From Nautilus pompilius (lineage: Eukaryota > Mollusca > Cephalopoda > Nautilida > Nautilidae), in NCBI GenBank assembly GCA_018389105.1, contig JACATO010000687.1, positions 193,501 through 257,500 on the forward strand: a DNA stretch of 64,000 bases, read 5' to 3'. Position numbers and translations under genes: made by a program. The notes beneath the pieces are model-generated. The model searched no databases, was not told the DNA's origin, and saw only the letters and a program-made list of their open reading frames with translations. This document shows, piece by piece, positions 33,001 to 48,000 of this stretch (position 1 is the first letter of the stretch; each line of letters begins with the position of its first letter).

Positions 33001-36000
33001 GGATTTCATCACAACCAACAACACACTTGTTGCTTAGTAATGGAAAGAGTGAAGGCAAACTAAACAGTCTTTTACAAAAACTGGACCAGATGGATTGAGA
33101 ATTTTATTGTTTCAATGTGTAGTCAAAACCTAGCTTTTCATACTTTAGTTGGTAGTCCTTTTAAACACTGAATTATCTATTTTTCTTTTATGCATTTTCT
33201 GTAGTAAACCATGTTAAAATAAACACTATTATTTTGAAGTTCTTCATTTGAATATGGCAGGACTTGCTACACAAGACTAATGAATGTAAAGACTATCGCT
33301 ATCATGACATTGTTTATAGCTCAGGTTTATTTAATAATAATAATAAACAAATAATCATAATAATATTGACAAAAATTGAGAGATAGTTGATGTTTTCAGA
33401 ATGCAGTCTTTGGTTTCTCATACAATCTTTCATAAACTCCAAAGTTCAACTAGCATTGGATGGCCAATCTGGCATTTCTCATTTTGAGTGTTACAATAAA
33501 TCTTTTTCTGTGAAAATGATGTCTGGATCAGATGAAAGGTGAATAGGACTTGTAAATGGGAAAAAATTTCTTTTTGATATGGTATTTAATGTCTTTCTCT
33601 AATAGGTTTGCTTTATGTTGAAAAGAGCCAATGAATTTAATGGTAGATGTGTGTGTAAATCTTTGTTGCTAAGTGATGTAATTTATGAATTTTTAGTTTA
33701 TTATTGCTGTTACTTATATGTAGCATAATTAAATCTACAGGTGCATTTCAAAAAATTAGAATATTGTGGAAGAGTTCAATATTTTTTATCACTTATTTCA
33801 GAAAGTGAAAATTGTATATATTCTAGACTCATTGCATGTAAACTAAAATGCTTCAAGCATTTTTTAATTTTAATTTTGATAATTACGGTCTATAGCTTAA
33901 AAAAATAGAAAAAACGTATCTCAAAATATTAGAATATTCCATTTTGAGTTTGAGTAAATCAATATTTATACAGTATAAATACCATGAATCTCGCAGTATA
34001 GTTCAGTACACACAACCACAATCATGGGGAAGACTGCTGACTTTACAGTTGTCCAGAAGACACTCATTGACACCCTCCACAAGGAGGGTAAGCCACAGAA
34101 GGTCATTGCTGAAAGGGCTGGTTGTTCACAGAGTGCTGTATCAAAGCATATTCATGGAAAATTGACTGGAAGGGAAAAGTGTGGTAGGAAAAGGTGCACA
34201 AGCAAGAGGGATGACCGCAGCCTTGAGAGGATTGTCAAGCAAAGCCGATTCAAGAACTTGGGGGGGGCTTCACAAGGAGTGTACTGAGGCTGGAGTCAGG
34301 GCATCAAGAGCTGCCACACACAGATGTGTCATTCCTAGTGTCAAGCCACTCCTGAATCATAGTCAATGTCAGAAGCGGGCTAAGGAGAAAAAGAACTGGA
34401 CCGTTGCTCAGTGGTCCAAAGTCCTCTTTTCAGATGAAAGTAAATTTTGCATTTCATTTGGAAATCAAGGTCCCACAGTCTGGAGGAAGAGTGGAGAGGC
34501 ACAGAATCCAAGTTGCTTGAAGTCCAGTGTGAAGTTTCCACAGTCAATGATGATTTGGGGTGCCATGTCATCTGCTGGTGTTGGTCCACTGTGTTTTATC
34601 AAGTCCAAAGTCAACGCAGCCATCTACCAGGAGATTTTAGAGCACTTCATGCTTCCGTCTGCTGACAAGCTTTATGGAGATGCTGATTTCCTTTTCCAGC
34701 AGGACTTGGCACCTGCCCACAGTGCCAAAACTACTAGTAACTGGTTTGCTGACCATGGTATTACTGTGCTTTATTGTCCAGCCAACTTGCCTGATCTGAA
34801 TCCCATAGAGAATCTATGGGGTATTGTCAAGAGGAAGATGAGAGACACCAGACCCAACAATACAGATGAGCTGAAGGCTGCTATCAAAGCAACCTGGGCT
34901 TCCATAACACCTCAGCAGTGCCACAGGCTGATCGCCTCCATGCCAGGCTGCAGTGATGCAGTGATTCATGCAAAAGGAGCCCCGACCAAGTATTGAGTGC
35001 ATAAATGAACATATTTTTCAGAAGTTCGACATTTCTATATTATAAATCCTTTTTTTTATTGATCTTTTGAAATATTCTAGTATTTTGAGATACGTTTTTT
35101 CTATTTTTTTTTTGGCTGTAGGCCGTAATTATCAAAATTAAAATTAAAATTGTTTGAAATATTTCACTTTCTGAAATAACTGACAAAAATGTTGAACTCT
35201 TCGTTGATATTCTAATTTTTTGAGATGCACCTGTATACACATGCAACAAATTTGTTTGTTTTACTGGATCTCAGATCTTTCTCTGAAGCATGAATGTAAA
35301 CTGAATAGTGTTGACTGGAGATTTAGTATTTTTAGATGGTGGTATAGCTTGTGTTAATTGTTGTTGTTGTTGTTTTACTTTTCCTTTGTATATTTGACAT
35401 GTTTTGTTTACAGCATATTTATAAGTAGCTAAATGTTGTGGTAAAGCATCTAGTTTTAAGTCAGGGGAGCAAGAACAATAAGAAAAACAAATTTTTTGTA
35501 GTTTTGTAACCATTCAGCTTTATAAATCTTACTATGCCAAGTATTAGTAAGTCCAGATCATATCTGAAAACCTACTTTAATTATAAGGCATAACCACAGT
35601 ATTACTCATTTTTGGCAAGTCACCTGAAAATGTTAGTATAACAATATAACCATTGTGAAATACATTAGGTATTTATTCAAGTGAAAAGAAAATCATTATA
35701 ATGAAGTCAGTAATAAAGAACAAAACACATAGTATAGTCTAGTGCTATTGTGAGGCTTAAAGCTGCTGAGAGAGCAATTGTTCATACCCAAACATTTTTG
35801 CCTTTACTTTGGCACTTCTCCATATTATCTTGCTTCTGATTTCTTATTGTTGAATTTTTTATTCTTTTCATGTTCAAATGTTATTCTAATATTGCCTATG
35901 ATTAATAAGCTTTGTAGCCTAGAAATTTTTAACTTACAGGTATGTTACTGATTGATTTTGATTGTTTTGATAAGTTTACTGTACAATGGAATTTACTGTT

Positions 36001-39000
36001 ATCTGAAAATTTTAGAAGAGGATTATGTAAACCAGGATTTTAAAATATGTCACTATATATATATAATTTATTGTGGCGGTACTTTTAATAATTAGTTGTT
36101 TTACTAAAAATGTCTGCTTTGGTTCATACTGGGGGAAAGGTTGAATATTAAATAAAACAGTCTGGCTTTAGATGGAAATTCATTGTCTTAGGTATAGTCC
36201 TCTCTCTCTAATTAACAGATTGTCTTGATTTGAACTTTTAAAATAATTTCATCTGTTTACTCATGCAAATAAAAATTAATATTTAATTAGACTTTTGTTT
36301 TGGCACTGAGAATTAGGTATGCTATATAAATATGTATTCATACATTTTAAAATTGTATCTGTCATTAGTCTACATAGGCAACATGAAGTTTTGCCTACGT
36401 TGGACAGCTGAAATCATATTGCTATTTGTTATGAGAGAGAGAGAGTGACTGACTAACAGACTTTTGTGTCCATGTTTCCTAAACTACAAAATTCCATGCT
36501 CTACAGGAAATTGCCTCTTGGGGCCATTATATTGCCAAATGACAGCATCAAAAATCTGACAGCAATCAGATTCATAGTTATTACTATGAAAATTTTAAGG
36601 AGTCTAATCTTTTGCAGTTGAACTTACAAGATGCTTTGTTTGTATTTGTTTACTAAATTTTTTTAGTTTTTGCAAAAGTATTTATTTTATCTTTGTAACT
36701 TTCATATGACTAAATGTTTTTTCTAAATTCATAAAGAGGAAATTTTTTTTATAAATCAGCATAAAAATAAAATTATGGTGTCTAATTAAATGTTTATTTA
36801 CTCCATGTTTTATTCCTGTTTAACCCTTAAGCTGCTGCGATCATAATCCCCGACATCCACCATATGCACAAGAAAAAAAATTTTTTAAATTCTTTTAACA
36901 AATGGATAGACACAGGTCTTTGTTTGGTCATCTGACTCCCCTAAATGATGCTTTCCTCATGGGAAACTCAAATAATGGCAAGTAAAATACTGCATGTATT
37001 CATGTGCACTGTAGTTCCCTGTGTTTACGTATATTTACATACACACAGCTTATGGGTTAAAGATTATACTCAACATAAATGAGCAAAACCTCTGTGAAAA
37101 TGTAGGAACTAATTTTAGGAAGCAGAACTGTAAAGAATGTAACTTACCTACAGATATTTATTCAGTAATTTTGCATAATGGACAGATGTTTGTGTGGTCA
37201 ATTACTGAATAATTTCTATTACAAGAATAAATCAGCTTTTTATGAAAATGTGATATTTCTGAGCTTTCGGATACATACTTGATTCATAAGATGTTCAGTT
37301 GATATAGTGAACATAAGTGGAGGAAGTTTGGATTCTAGCATAACTATTTTCTAATGCATTTTTTAAAATATGGTGATATTGCTTTGTCACAATTGATAGT
37401 ATTGGGAGATTTGAATTATTTAGCTTTGTATGGGCCAAGCTCTAGTAATCATCTACAAAGTGAGTTTGCATTTAAACAACATTTACTTCTGGTCAGATGC
37501 ATTTCAATTATCTAAAGTTACTGGGGAATCTTTTTTTAACGTTCAACTTCCTGGTACTGTTACTGACATGGTGATTATTGTTTTCTGTTTCCTGAAAACC
37601 CTATTATTCCTATCAATTTCTTGTGTTGTAAATTTTGATCAGGCCAATATCTTGTTCAGCAAAATAAAGAAATTGAAGACTCTGTGAACCAGGCAGTAAT
37701 AAGATACATTTTACTACTTTAAGGACAATAAATTTCCTAAAACCTTGGTTTTAACCTAAGCAAGTATCAAAGTGACAGCACAAGTTTAGCTGATATACTG
37801 TTGTTCTGTATATTCTCTTTAATATCTTTTCTACTGGGCAAGAATGGCATTAGGCCAAGCAGATAATGTCTACATGGTGTGAAAAATGATTGTGCTTGAG
37901 AAGCATATTTAAAAAGTCAATTTAATACATCATTATTGTTTTTGAAGCAGGTCTACTCTTCTTTTTGTTTTCCTCAAGAAATTTTTATTTAAATTATAAA
38001 TTTTTTTACCAAGAATGTTAATTACAAATGTAAAAAGAAAAGAAAAAAGGTAGATAGATAATTTCTCTTTTTGATTTTAAAACACAAATGTATTTTTCAG
38101 ATTGTCTCTAACCAAAACTTTTTAAATAAGTGCAGGAAGACCCCGATTTACGTAAACTCTAACTTAACATAAACAATTCCCGTAAGCCCAAAATTTATGT
38201 TACGTTAGCAGAGCACTGCTGCTGTTGCTATGCAATCATTTCTGCAACTTACGCAGAGTTTCTGTGATACTATTATGTGATCTCTCTTACACACACACGC
38301 ACGCACGCATGCACGCACATTCTCTTTTTAGATACTACGCAAAAAGCATCTCATGCATCACTGGTAGTTTTTCTTCGAAAGTTTTCTAGTGATTTATTCG
38401 CCCTAATTATAACTGGAAAAAGACAAAGTGGTGGTAAAAGTCAGAGGCGTAGCAAGGGTTCTCAGCGGCTGGGGGGAAAAGGACCCTTTTGCCGCCCCTC
38501 ACCTCTGAAATGTTTTGATTATTTGTTTGTGACTCATTACCCACTTAATGACAATCACAAAGAATTAATCACCACCTTATAAAGAGCTAATTTAAAGTCA
38601 CAATATCACAACTGTAAACTTGGAACTAATGAGGTATCACCTACTAGGTTTACTTACATAATTTGTTAAATTGTACACCATTTTGATATTTATTTCATCC
38701 AGTATCATTCAAAGTCGCACAGCTAAAGTAATCTTTCAAGCATGCAGAATGCAGTCACTTGTGGTCTAACGAAACAGATCGATAAAATACTACTTTTGTA
38801 AACCAATAAAATTTATTTGTAAACAACTGTGCATATACTTCACTACCTGTACAAGATCTAGTTTTCTGGTATTCAAAGTTACATTATATATGAACCTTTT
38901 TTGTGCTTTTACTGCTGCAAATGAATCAATTAAACTATCAAGATTTAAGGTATTGAGTCATTGAAGTTCTCAAGTATGTCATAATTAATTTCAGCTTGCT

Positions 39001-42000
39001 GAAAGACCGTTCACAACTACTGTGGAAATTACATGGGTGGAGGTGGCTAGTTATTAATTGACATTATAATCTATAGGCCCGAGGGAATTATGCACCCATT
39101 CAGACCTGCATCCGGGGGTGACTGCACCCCCTTTCTATGCCTCTGTTAAAAGTGCTGAGCCTGTGTGTAAATGCACTAAAACAGACTTAGAAATGAAGAT
39201 AAAGAAATATGAAGGTGGATAATCTTTATTAGACATTGCATGTGAACTAGGTTTTTCAGTGTTGACACTGAATACTACAGGAATACCCAGATTTACATAA
39301 GCCTTGACTTATGTAAATTTGACTTTATGCAAGAAATAAATTCAAAAAAAAAAATTTCTTATGGGTACCTTAGGTTTGAGCAGCCGCTGCAGTCTGAGCA
39401 TTAGTCGGCCAGCATCTCTTTCCCACACTCTGAGTCGTACGTTAGTATCAGTCAAGTGAGTTTAGTTGTGTGTAAATCTTTTCATTTTTACGTAAATTTT
39501 TCCATTGCAAGCCATGACACAAAAGCGTAAAAGTGATGCCAGTGGTTCTGCAGAGTAGTGTAAGGTGGTTACACTTCAGGAGAAGGTGAGCAAAATAAAG
39601 AAATATGAACTCGGGCAAACTTTGTCTTCCATTGTGCGTGGCTGTGTCGACCGTTAACACGATCGTGAGAGAAAAAGACCGTATTAAAGAACACGTGAAA
39701 TCTACAGTAATAACGAAACGAATGACTGGTGGAGAAATTGTTGATGGCGTGGATGCAAGATAATAAGCTGAAGTGTGCGAGTTCGAATTATGTATAGCCA
39801 ACTGGAATGTAACCCTTACGTAAGTCGGGGTGTTCCTGTATAGAGTTTGTTCTTATCTTGGATCTTCAGACAACTAGAGTTTTTTATAAATATGTAGAAC
39901 TTGTAATACTGGTGGAGATTGCTGTGACATTTTTTAGTAAGTGTACATGTGCGACATCATAGGTTGTCTGAAGAGCATAACAGTTATGCTCATCACACAA
40001 AAAAATAACAAACTTGTACCTGGGTTTCATCTTTAACAATTCAAGAAATAAACTGATTTGTTATTAAACATTTTTCTGCTGTTTTAAGTGGATCTACCAG
40101 CAGGATAGTAATTTTGTCACATAACCATGCAAAATAAATATCAAAGAAAGAAGCTACCCATTTAGTTATCTACTTTCACTAGTGGGGACTGTTTTGATTA
40201 TTGTGTGGACATTCTTCGTATCATGTTGATGAATGAATATGAGAGGGAACAAAATGATTTTATTACAATTACTAAGCTGTATTGTATTGATTTGAGCTTT
40301 ATCAAAAAACAACTAAAATAACCTTCTATAAATGTTTCTGCCTTTTGTTTTATGGTCGTCCACCTAAGCTGTCATTGCTTAATTGTTATTTTTAAACATT
40401 TTAATACATTTAATATTGTTAATTACTTTGTTGTTTTGCTTTGATAAACCTCAAATTGTGGTAATAGTTATAAGGTGTTTTAAAAAACATCCATCCTTCC
40501 AATTTTTATAGAGTTAAGTTAATATTGTTTATCTAGGTTACACTCTCCATCAAACCAAACCTTACACTTTTTAGAGTTTTTCTTCTGCTGATATAAAATA
40601 AAAAAAATACCTGCATATAGTTTTCTTACTTACAAATGGGAATGTGTATATTAACAGAACTCTGGCAGAAGGTTGGAAATCAGTTGCTATAGAGATGGAA
40701 CAGGAAGCAGAATTACATAAGTAAGTAATGCCGCAGCTATATTATTTTATTTATCTTAACTATTTTTCCTTGACGTTATATTTCAAGCATTTTTCATTAA
40801 ATAATGCTCCATTTCTGCTTTGTTGTTAAAACAGTTGGCACAAAAGTTTGTTGCTCATCTTATAATTTTAGATGCTTAGCTCTCCCAAAAACTTAGATTA
40901 TCTTTCTTTAGCATATTTTGTTTGATTATTTATACAATCAGTTCTTTTTTTGCTTCGTTTTTAATCAGCTTATATCTTCAGAATGTTAACATCTATGAAC
41001 TTGTATTCTACGAAACAAAAACATCATTTGTCTTTTTTCTTTTTTCCCAGAAACTTTGGAAAAGCCTTGTTAGAAGAGATTAGCAAGCCACTGAAGGCAT
41101 TAGTTGACATTCAACACAAGGCAAGAAGGCCAGTAAGTAAGCTACTTCATTATTTTTGTTTTTTCAGTAGCAAAAAAAAAAAAATAAATAAAAAAATAAG
41201 GAGTTTTATATGAGAAAAGATCAGTTTGTTTTAATGGAATTTCAAACTGCAAATAATGTGTTTTAGACCAAAGTACTAAGAAAAAAATTATTCCTATATT
41301 ACTTTTATTTTATTTTTTGAAGTTATCTTTGTTGTAGTTCCTGAGTATCCTGGGAAAAGCTTCTTAGAGTTGTAAGCTGTATTAGGAAAAGTTTATGGAA
41401 TATTTGGTACACTGGTTGACACAAACGTATCCTGATGTGGTCCAACTTCAACTACTATAAGAGAAGAGAAGAAACTGGAGTACTTGAAGTATCTGAAGAA
41501 ACAGATGCTGGTACTGAAAAATGTGGAAAGCAGACCACTGGCCAAACACAAGATTAAGCTAATCCCAATGGAAACTATGATCAACAAAGATAATTTGTTA
41601 ACCCATACTAATGGTGTTTTCTTTTTAATCTTATGGTTTTTAAACTTACTTACTTATTTAATTTTTTACAAAAAAATCATTTTCTGTACTTCATAATAGT
41701 AGGTATAATTTACTGTAGATAAGAACAGCAAGATATTGGTGATGTGTTATTTACTGGACTAGTTCAGGCTTTTCCCATTCCTTATTAGTAGTAATAAAAG
41801 TAAGTAATTAATAATAAATCTACATTTCAGGAATGTTTTGGTATGCAAATAGTGTCAGTAAGTACCCTTGTTAACTGATAGGGAAAGGAAGTTATAAGTA
41901 CCCCAAAATGTATAATACAATATAATTGTGTAGATGCTCCAGTGTTTTCGAATACAACATCTAAAAACTATGAACTTCTGAAAATAGAAGCATGTACTCC

Positions 42001-45000
42001 AAACATCATTGTATAATGAAACAGCTCTCCTATACCTGATGATAATGACTGCAAAAGATCATCAAAAAATAGTTTTATTATTACCTATAAATCCTGTATC
42101 TTCAGTAATTTACTGTATTTGATGTTTTGTTATAATTTCTAAACAGATTGAAAATGTAGTAGAGAAATCTTTGAAGATGTTAACAGAACGAAGAAATGAA
42201 GAATATAAGGTAAAATATATTCAGCTGCTTGTTTTTTTTATTTTTATTTTTTTATCAGTCTTATATGTTTGAAAAAAAAACAAAAGCATTTCTTTCTTTG
42301 TGTTGTTTGTCATTTTCAATCTGATTTTAAAACATCCTATTTAAATCAGTCAGTCAACAAGAAAAACAGAATCAGGTTAATTGTAGACTTTGTAAATATC
42401 TTGTTTCCATTCTGTCTCTAGATGTGATTACATTAGTGCACATTCAGTAACATCCAACCACGAGGCAGAGAAGACAGAGATCACCATTTGGACATCGATA
42501 CCAGACTTTTCTTCAGGAATTGGCCTTTTTATCCATTGCAGAACTATTGCATACCTCCACTGATTATTTTACAAATCATCATCATCATTTCTGAGTGAAT
42601 GCTGTACCTGTTACCTTATTTTTTGGGTTATAAAGTGCAACTTTTCTTCCTAGTTTTATCTGTTCATAGCAAATTATTATTAAAAGATTATATGGTAATT
42701 CAGGAAGATAATACAATTACTGAAGACATGTAGATAGATTTTTATTAGTCCAAATCATATAAAATAGAAGCAAATTTATTTCATTTTCTCTTTCTTTCAT
42801 TTTTTGTCAGGCTAAAAAGATTGTGTTTAATTGTGCAAAAGATGGCATGAAAGCTGAAGAACAGATGACCGAGGCTAAAAAGGATACAAAAAGTAAATAT
42901 ACAGAAAAAGATATAAACAAAGTAAGTGCACTATTCTGTTGTTGTTTGTCTGTTGTTAACTTTCAATAATTCTGTCATTTATTTCAAGGGTGAAATGTTT
43001 CTTCTACAGATGAGTTCAGACTGATGCATAGACATACTTTCTCACTCACTGTCTTTGAAAGATCTGGAACATGGCTGTTAGTGATACTGCTAGCTCTAAA
43101 GAACATACTGACAATACCTAGCTTTGTATGACCTGGCGTTACTGTCCTGGAACATGGATCCTGTTGTCAGTTGTTGGTGAAAATAAACTGTTGATCTCTC
43201 AACCTTATTCAGACATTGCTGACTAGTTAGGAGGACCATTTTCTTGATAATGTTCTTCTCTCCCAATGCTATTATGTTTTTGCCTCCACAATGATTGTGC
43301 TAGACAATACTGACAGCAGCAATACCATCACTTTCTGCCATTGGATCCCTAGATATACACTCTAAATTCCAGTATTCATAGATTTTACTATAATTAATCA
43401 AATATAAAGAGAATTATTTCAGTGAAAAAGTTGAAGAAATAATTTGAAAAATTTTTTTCTTCCATCTATGAATTTGTAACATTCACATACACATATAACA
43501 TAACTAACTCTTAAGCACTAATGAATTTACTATTTATGAAATAAGGGTATTTAAATTTTAAACCTATAATAATAACAAATATCAAATTGGATTCTTATTT
43601 TGATAGTTTGTAGATGGATGTCTTTCATCTTCTCTTTTGAAGTGAGATTAGAAAAAAGTAGGGTTATAACTGCTATATAGCACATCATCTTTCATAGCTA
43701 TGATGCACAATCTTTTTGTAGTTTTGTCAGAAGAGTGGCAATACACAGTTAATACACTCACTGAAGCATGTGAAACTATCCAACCAATAACAAGAGCAGA
43801 CTTACTAATTGTTCTATTTATCCTTTTCAGTCCCAATAATATGGATCAATACCCTCAATAAATATTCTGCTTCATCTCAAAGTGTCTCTGTTAAAGTTGC
43901 ACAAGTTATATATGGCAGCTTTTAAGTGGAAAGTTGTTAAGTTTGCTAAAAAATATTCTGGTAATATGGTTGCATACAGGAAATACAGTATCAGGGAGAA
44001 ATGTGTTAGGAACTGGTGTAAAATGAAGAATGTCTTATAGACTATGAAAAAATGAAGAAGGTAAATCACAGCTGCAAAACTAGGTGGACTAAAATCAAGG
44101 ATAGGTTGGAGGAATATCCGATGATTACTGCCTTTACATTGCTCTCTATCTTTCTTTTCTTGGTGTACAATAGTCACCATGGTAGTTTCCTGGAGTGTGT
44201 ACCATATTATCCAGTCAGAAAACAGCTGAGTGTGTTGATGTCCTTGTTGGCATAGTTGTGACTTGAAACGAAGATGAATATGGACTTTTGCTGTCAAGAA
44301 TGAAATTGTAAATTAAATTTATGAATTTGTGTGTGCTGGAATATCTCAAAATCAAACAGGTGTCCAAGATAAATAAAACTGATATATTCGGCTTTTTAAT
44401 GTAGGTGATTCAAAACAGTCCAAATGATACAAGATCAGCTAATGACCACTGATGTCATACAGTAATTAAAGATAGACAGAGCTTTCAATACCAGAACCAA
44501 TAATAATGTTTGCAGTTTGTTTCAAATATCTCTCTATGATTACAAACATGATGAAAAAATTTTTTGAACATCCCATTTATCTTGAAGATTGTGCCACAAA
44601 GTAGTTCAATGAAATGCACAAGCAGGTCATTCACATTGACGAACCTGGAAGTGCTGTAGACAGTGATTCAATGCGACAGGGTTATGAAGGATTTGACACA
44701 TTCTGATTGGTTGAGAGTTTGGCGAACTACTGTAGTTGATCTAGCCTCATTTTATACTCCTGATTGTCTTATCTATAAATAAAGGGAAAATTAGCCAATT
44801 TGTCTTATACACCAAAAATAAAGTCTAAAGATGAGTTATTACCAAAAACATTTTAGATTATAGAATGACTTAAGATGGCATCAACATACCTCTTTTTTCA
44901 TTAAACTACTTTATTTTACATTTTTTTTTTTAAGAATTTCTTTTGTAAATTTTAAATGAAAATGATTATCTGATGTTGACTTTATTTCATTTTAAAATAT

Positions 45001-48000
45001 TTAACTAAATTAGCTTTTCTTTTTTGTTTTTGATATTTTTTTGCATTATAGGGGAGACCGGGACAAGTTGAGCCATTTTTTAGATTTTACCATATATGTA
45101 CAGGTATTTCTGGCCAGCACTGTCACTTTCAGTGAAAACATATTCTGTCATATGCTTTAATAAGTTACAACATATTTACACCAGAAACTCAACCCAAATC
45201 TGGATACTGACCCTTTAAAAATAGCTTCCCAAGAAGCTCAACTTACCTCACCAATGGGGCAAGTTGATCCACTGTCCTGCAGAGTGAAAATCTCTTCTCT
45301 TGAGGTGAACAGCCAACTTACATCTTACTGTATGCACAAGTTTTGACTACTATAGTGCTCTACAAGAAGTAGGGCTGTTAATTAATGATATTGTGTGAAC
45401 TCAGTCTCTGCTCAACTATAGAATGACCAGTAACAAACACAATTTAATGCAATAAACTGTTTATTGATGGTTACACAAAATGTGCCAATCCAATGCACGA
45501 AGAAAGCTTCCAACTAGTTTAACTAATATTCCATTTGCTCAAGTTTGCCTTTAAGCACAACTAGCAGCTGCTTCTAGCTGAGCCCCCAACAGATCTTGGC
45601 TGAGGAAGCTTAATATCATCTTTACTGAATACTGCTTCATCATCAGGGTTTGGGTTAGGTTATCTAGCAAATGACATAGCCTCTGGCTTCCTGACTGCCA
45701 AATGGTGTCTATTCTTGAAGCTCAGCCACCAGTCATTCCCAGCTCTGCAATTTTTCACCCAGTTCTCTGGCATTGGAAGATGGTTTGATGATGCAAACTC
45801 ATAGGCTAAGATACAGCATTTTGTCACAGAAAAGCCATGAAACATGTTTGCCAAATTCTTTGTGTACGACGAGATCTCTTTCCATTTCCTCAGAAAACAC
45901 TGCTTTACTTTGAGCGACTGCCTTGTACCCTATAGCTACTCCATCCTTCCTGTATTTCTTCATATAACATGTTAGAGTCATCCGGTCAATATTAAACTCT
46001 TTGGATACTGTCCTTACTGCTGTCCCTCTCTCCACCTCTTGTGCAGCACATTCCATAATATCTGCAAGGGTGCTCCCTCTGGTGGTTTTGTGTTTGTAGT
46101 TGCGCATTGCTGTAAAAAAAAAAGATGGAAAATATAATTAAAAAACCCATCACACATTCTCACATTATAAAAATAGAATCTACATATGTTTATAGGCCCA
46201 TGTCTATAGTCATATTATGATCAATTGAGTTCACAAAGCAATAAATTGTAAGAGGATGATCTGTCTACATAAACCACCTCCAGTGGCTCATCTTGCCCCA
46301 TGTAGGTCAGACACTTTGAGAACAACTATTCATGACTTAATCTTAGGCAGCAGAGAATTTAAACATTCTCTCGATATAGCTTCATGATTACACTTCTTGA
46401 TACTATGGATAAACGAATTAAGCTATCTACAGTGAACATATGAGAAAACCATTTACCTGGTCAGTCAAAATCCACTCCTGTAGGAGGATTTTTGCAATTT
46501 TGCTGTTAATGCTAAGTGCTTGAAAAGAGAAAGCTGTAAATAACATTGGAAGTACATCAGGTCAAGGGTCAACCATAGGTGGCACCAGTGATCTAATTTC
46601 TCTTGGAAGAAAGCAGTGGGTAGACATGGCTCATGTTACCCAATGGATCAACTTACCCCAGTCTCCCCAGTTTTTTGTCATGTGATAAATAAACAGTGTT
46701 AGAAGCAGTGTACAGCATCATTCAGCCAACTAAAACTTCAGAAAACAAAATGCTGTGACTGGAAACTGTTGTTGACTGATTTCTTATGTGAAAACTTATT
46801 TATTTTATCTTCATGTACACACTGGCTAACATTTGAATTCTAGTCAGTTTAATAATAGTACATTTCACTGAAGACTAACAACTTACAAGCATAGCCATTT
46901 TATTAATGTTAAGTTTTCACATATTATTTATCATTTATTCTCTGTTTGATATCCAATGATTTCTCCAAACTATAAATAAATTTAGCTGTAGCTAAGTCAA
47001 TTTCTGAGGATCAGTTTTGTTTCATTAAATCATAGCATGTGATTATGAATATAACCAGTGTTTCAGTGCTGTAATGTTAATTATTTTGTGTTTAGTTGTA
47101 CAGCATAGTAGCAGATTAAACTATGTTGTGTTCTTGTCCGACCATCTTTACTTGCATGTATTGCTGCTTTTCTCTTTCAAACACATTACACAGTTAGAGA
47201 AGAAATGTCGCCAGTACCAGGAAACATTACAAAAAGTGGACAAGGAATATAATGAGTTGTGTCAGAAAGCCGAGGCAGCACGACAGGAGTGGGAGTTCAG
47301 CGTGAGCAAGGTGAGGGATGGACAATAATGAATGACTGAGGAAAATAAAACAAATGTTTTTCTTAAAAACGAAACAACTGTTATTTTATAACAAAATAAT
47401 GTTGGGATAATGGAAATTGGAAAAAAAAAGAAAATTGTCTTTCATTTTATAGATGAGAGAAAATGGTTTTATTCATAAATATGCCCTAGTTTATGATAGT
47501 AATAATTGGCACCATTAATTTTGGATTTGATTTTTACTGACTGAAATCTAACCAGAAAATATGGGTGAGCCTAAATTCACCTTTCTTAATGATAAAGATC
47601 ATTAAACATCTTTTTTTTCCTGCTTTTCATTCGTAAATATTATTGCATTTATAGGGTTCATAGCATGTCATTAAGTTTCTTGTTCTTTTTATGGCTAGTT
47701 TTTGGTGATGATCTAATAGTGTTGCATTGTGAGAATGTTTTCTGAATTTAGTTTTCTCTTGGAACAGTATGACTGGTGATTCTTTGAGATTACAATACCA
47801 ACAACAGCAAGTATGATGTTTTGATGCTAGACAAATATATTTTGATATTATTTATGTAATACATTTCTATCTGTATTTATTTAAACTGAACATGTCATTT
47901 TATAGTGAAAAATTTAATTTTAAGATAGATGTTTTTTTTACAAAGTTATTGTAAAAATTGCTAGTTTCAGATGTAGTATTAAAATATGCTTAAACATTTT

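Larger units (their letters stand above)
30087..40657 (+). other. 10.6-kb nostrin intron
   Basis: It holds a full Tc1 element (33,738-35,233) and the Tigger/hAT nest (38,131-39,840). Segments 31,000-31,900 and 32,440-33,080 look like decayed repeats (more varied codon-like sequence than the surrounding AT-rich DNA), but I could not assign them. The rest is AT-rich. Confidence 0.7.
42922..47193 (+). other. nostrin intron with two pogo-type elements
   Basis: 4.3 kb holding the element at 43,890-44,830 and the element at 45,051-46,668. The segment 43,010-43,880 is not recognised. Confidence 0.75.

Noticed and set aside
31000-33080. Possible Tc1 or other transposase traces
   Set aside because: Composition suggests old repeats, but I could not find ordered catalytic words, so no family is named.
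43872-44297. Matching minus/plus frames beginning MTAKVHIHLRFKSQ at this site and at 58,022
   Set aside because: They are the antisense reading of the two pogo-type copies; the sense strand carries the recognisable DNA-binding helices.
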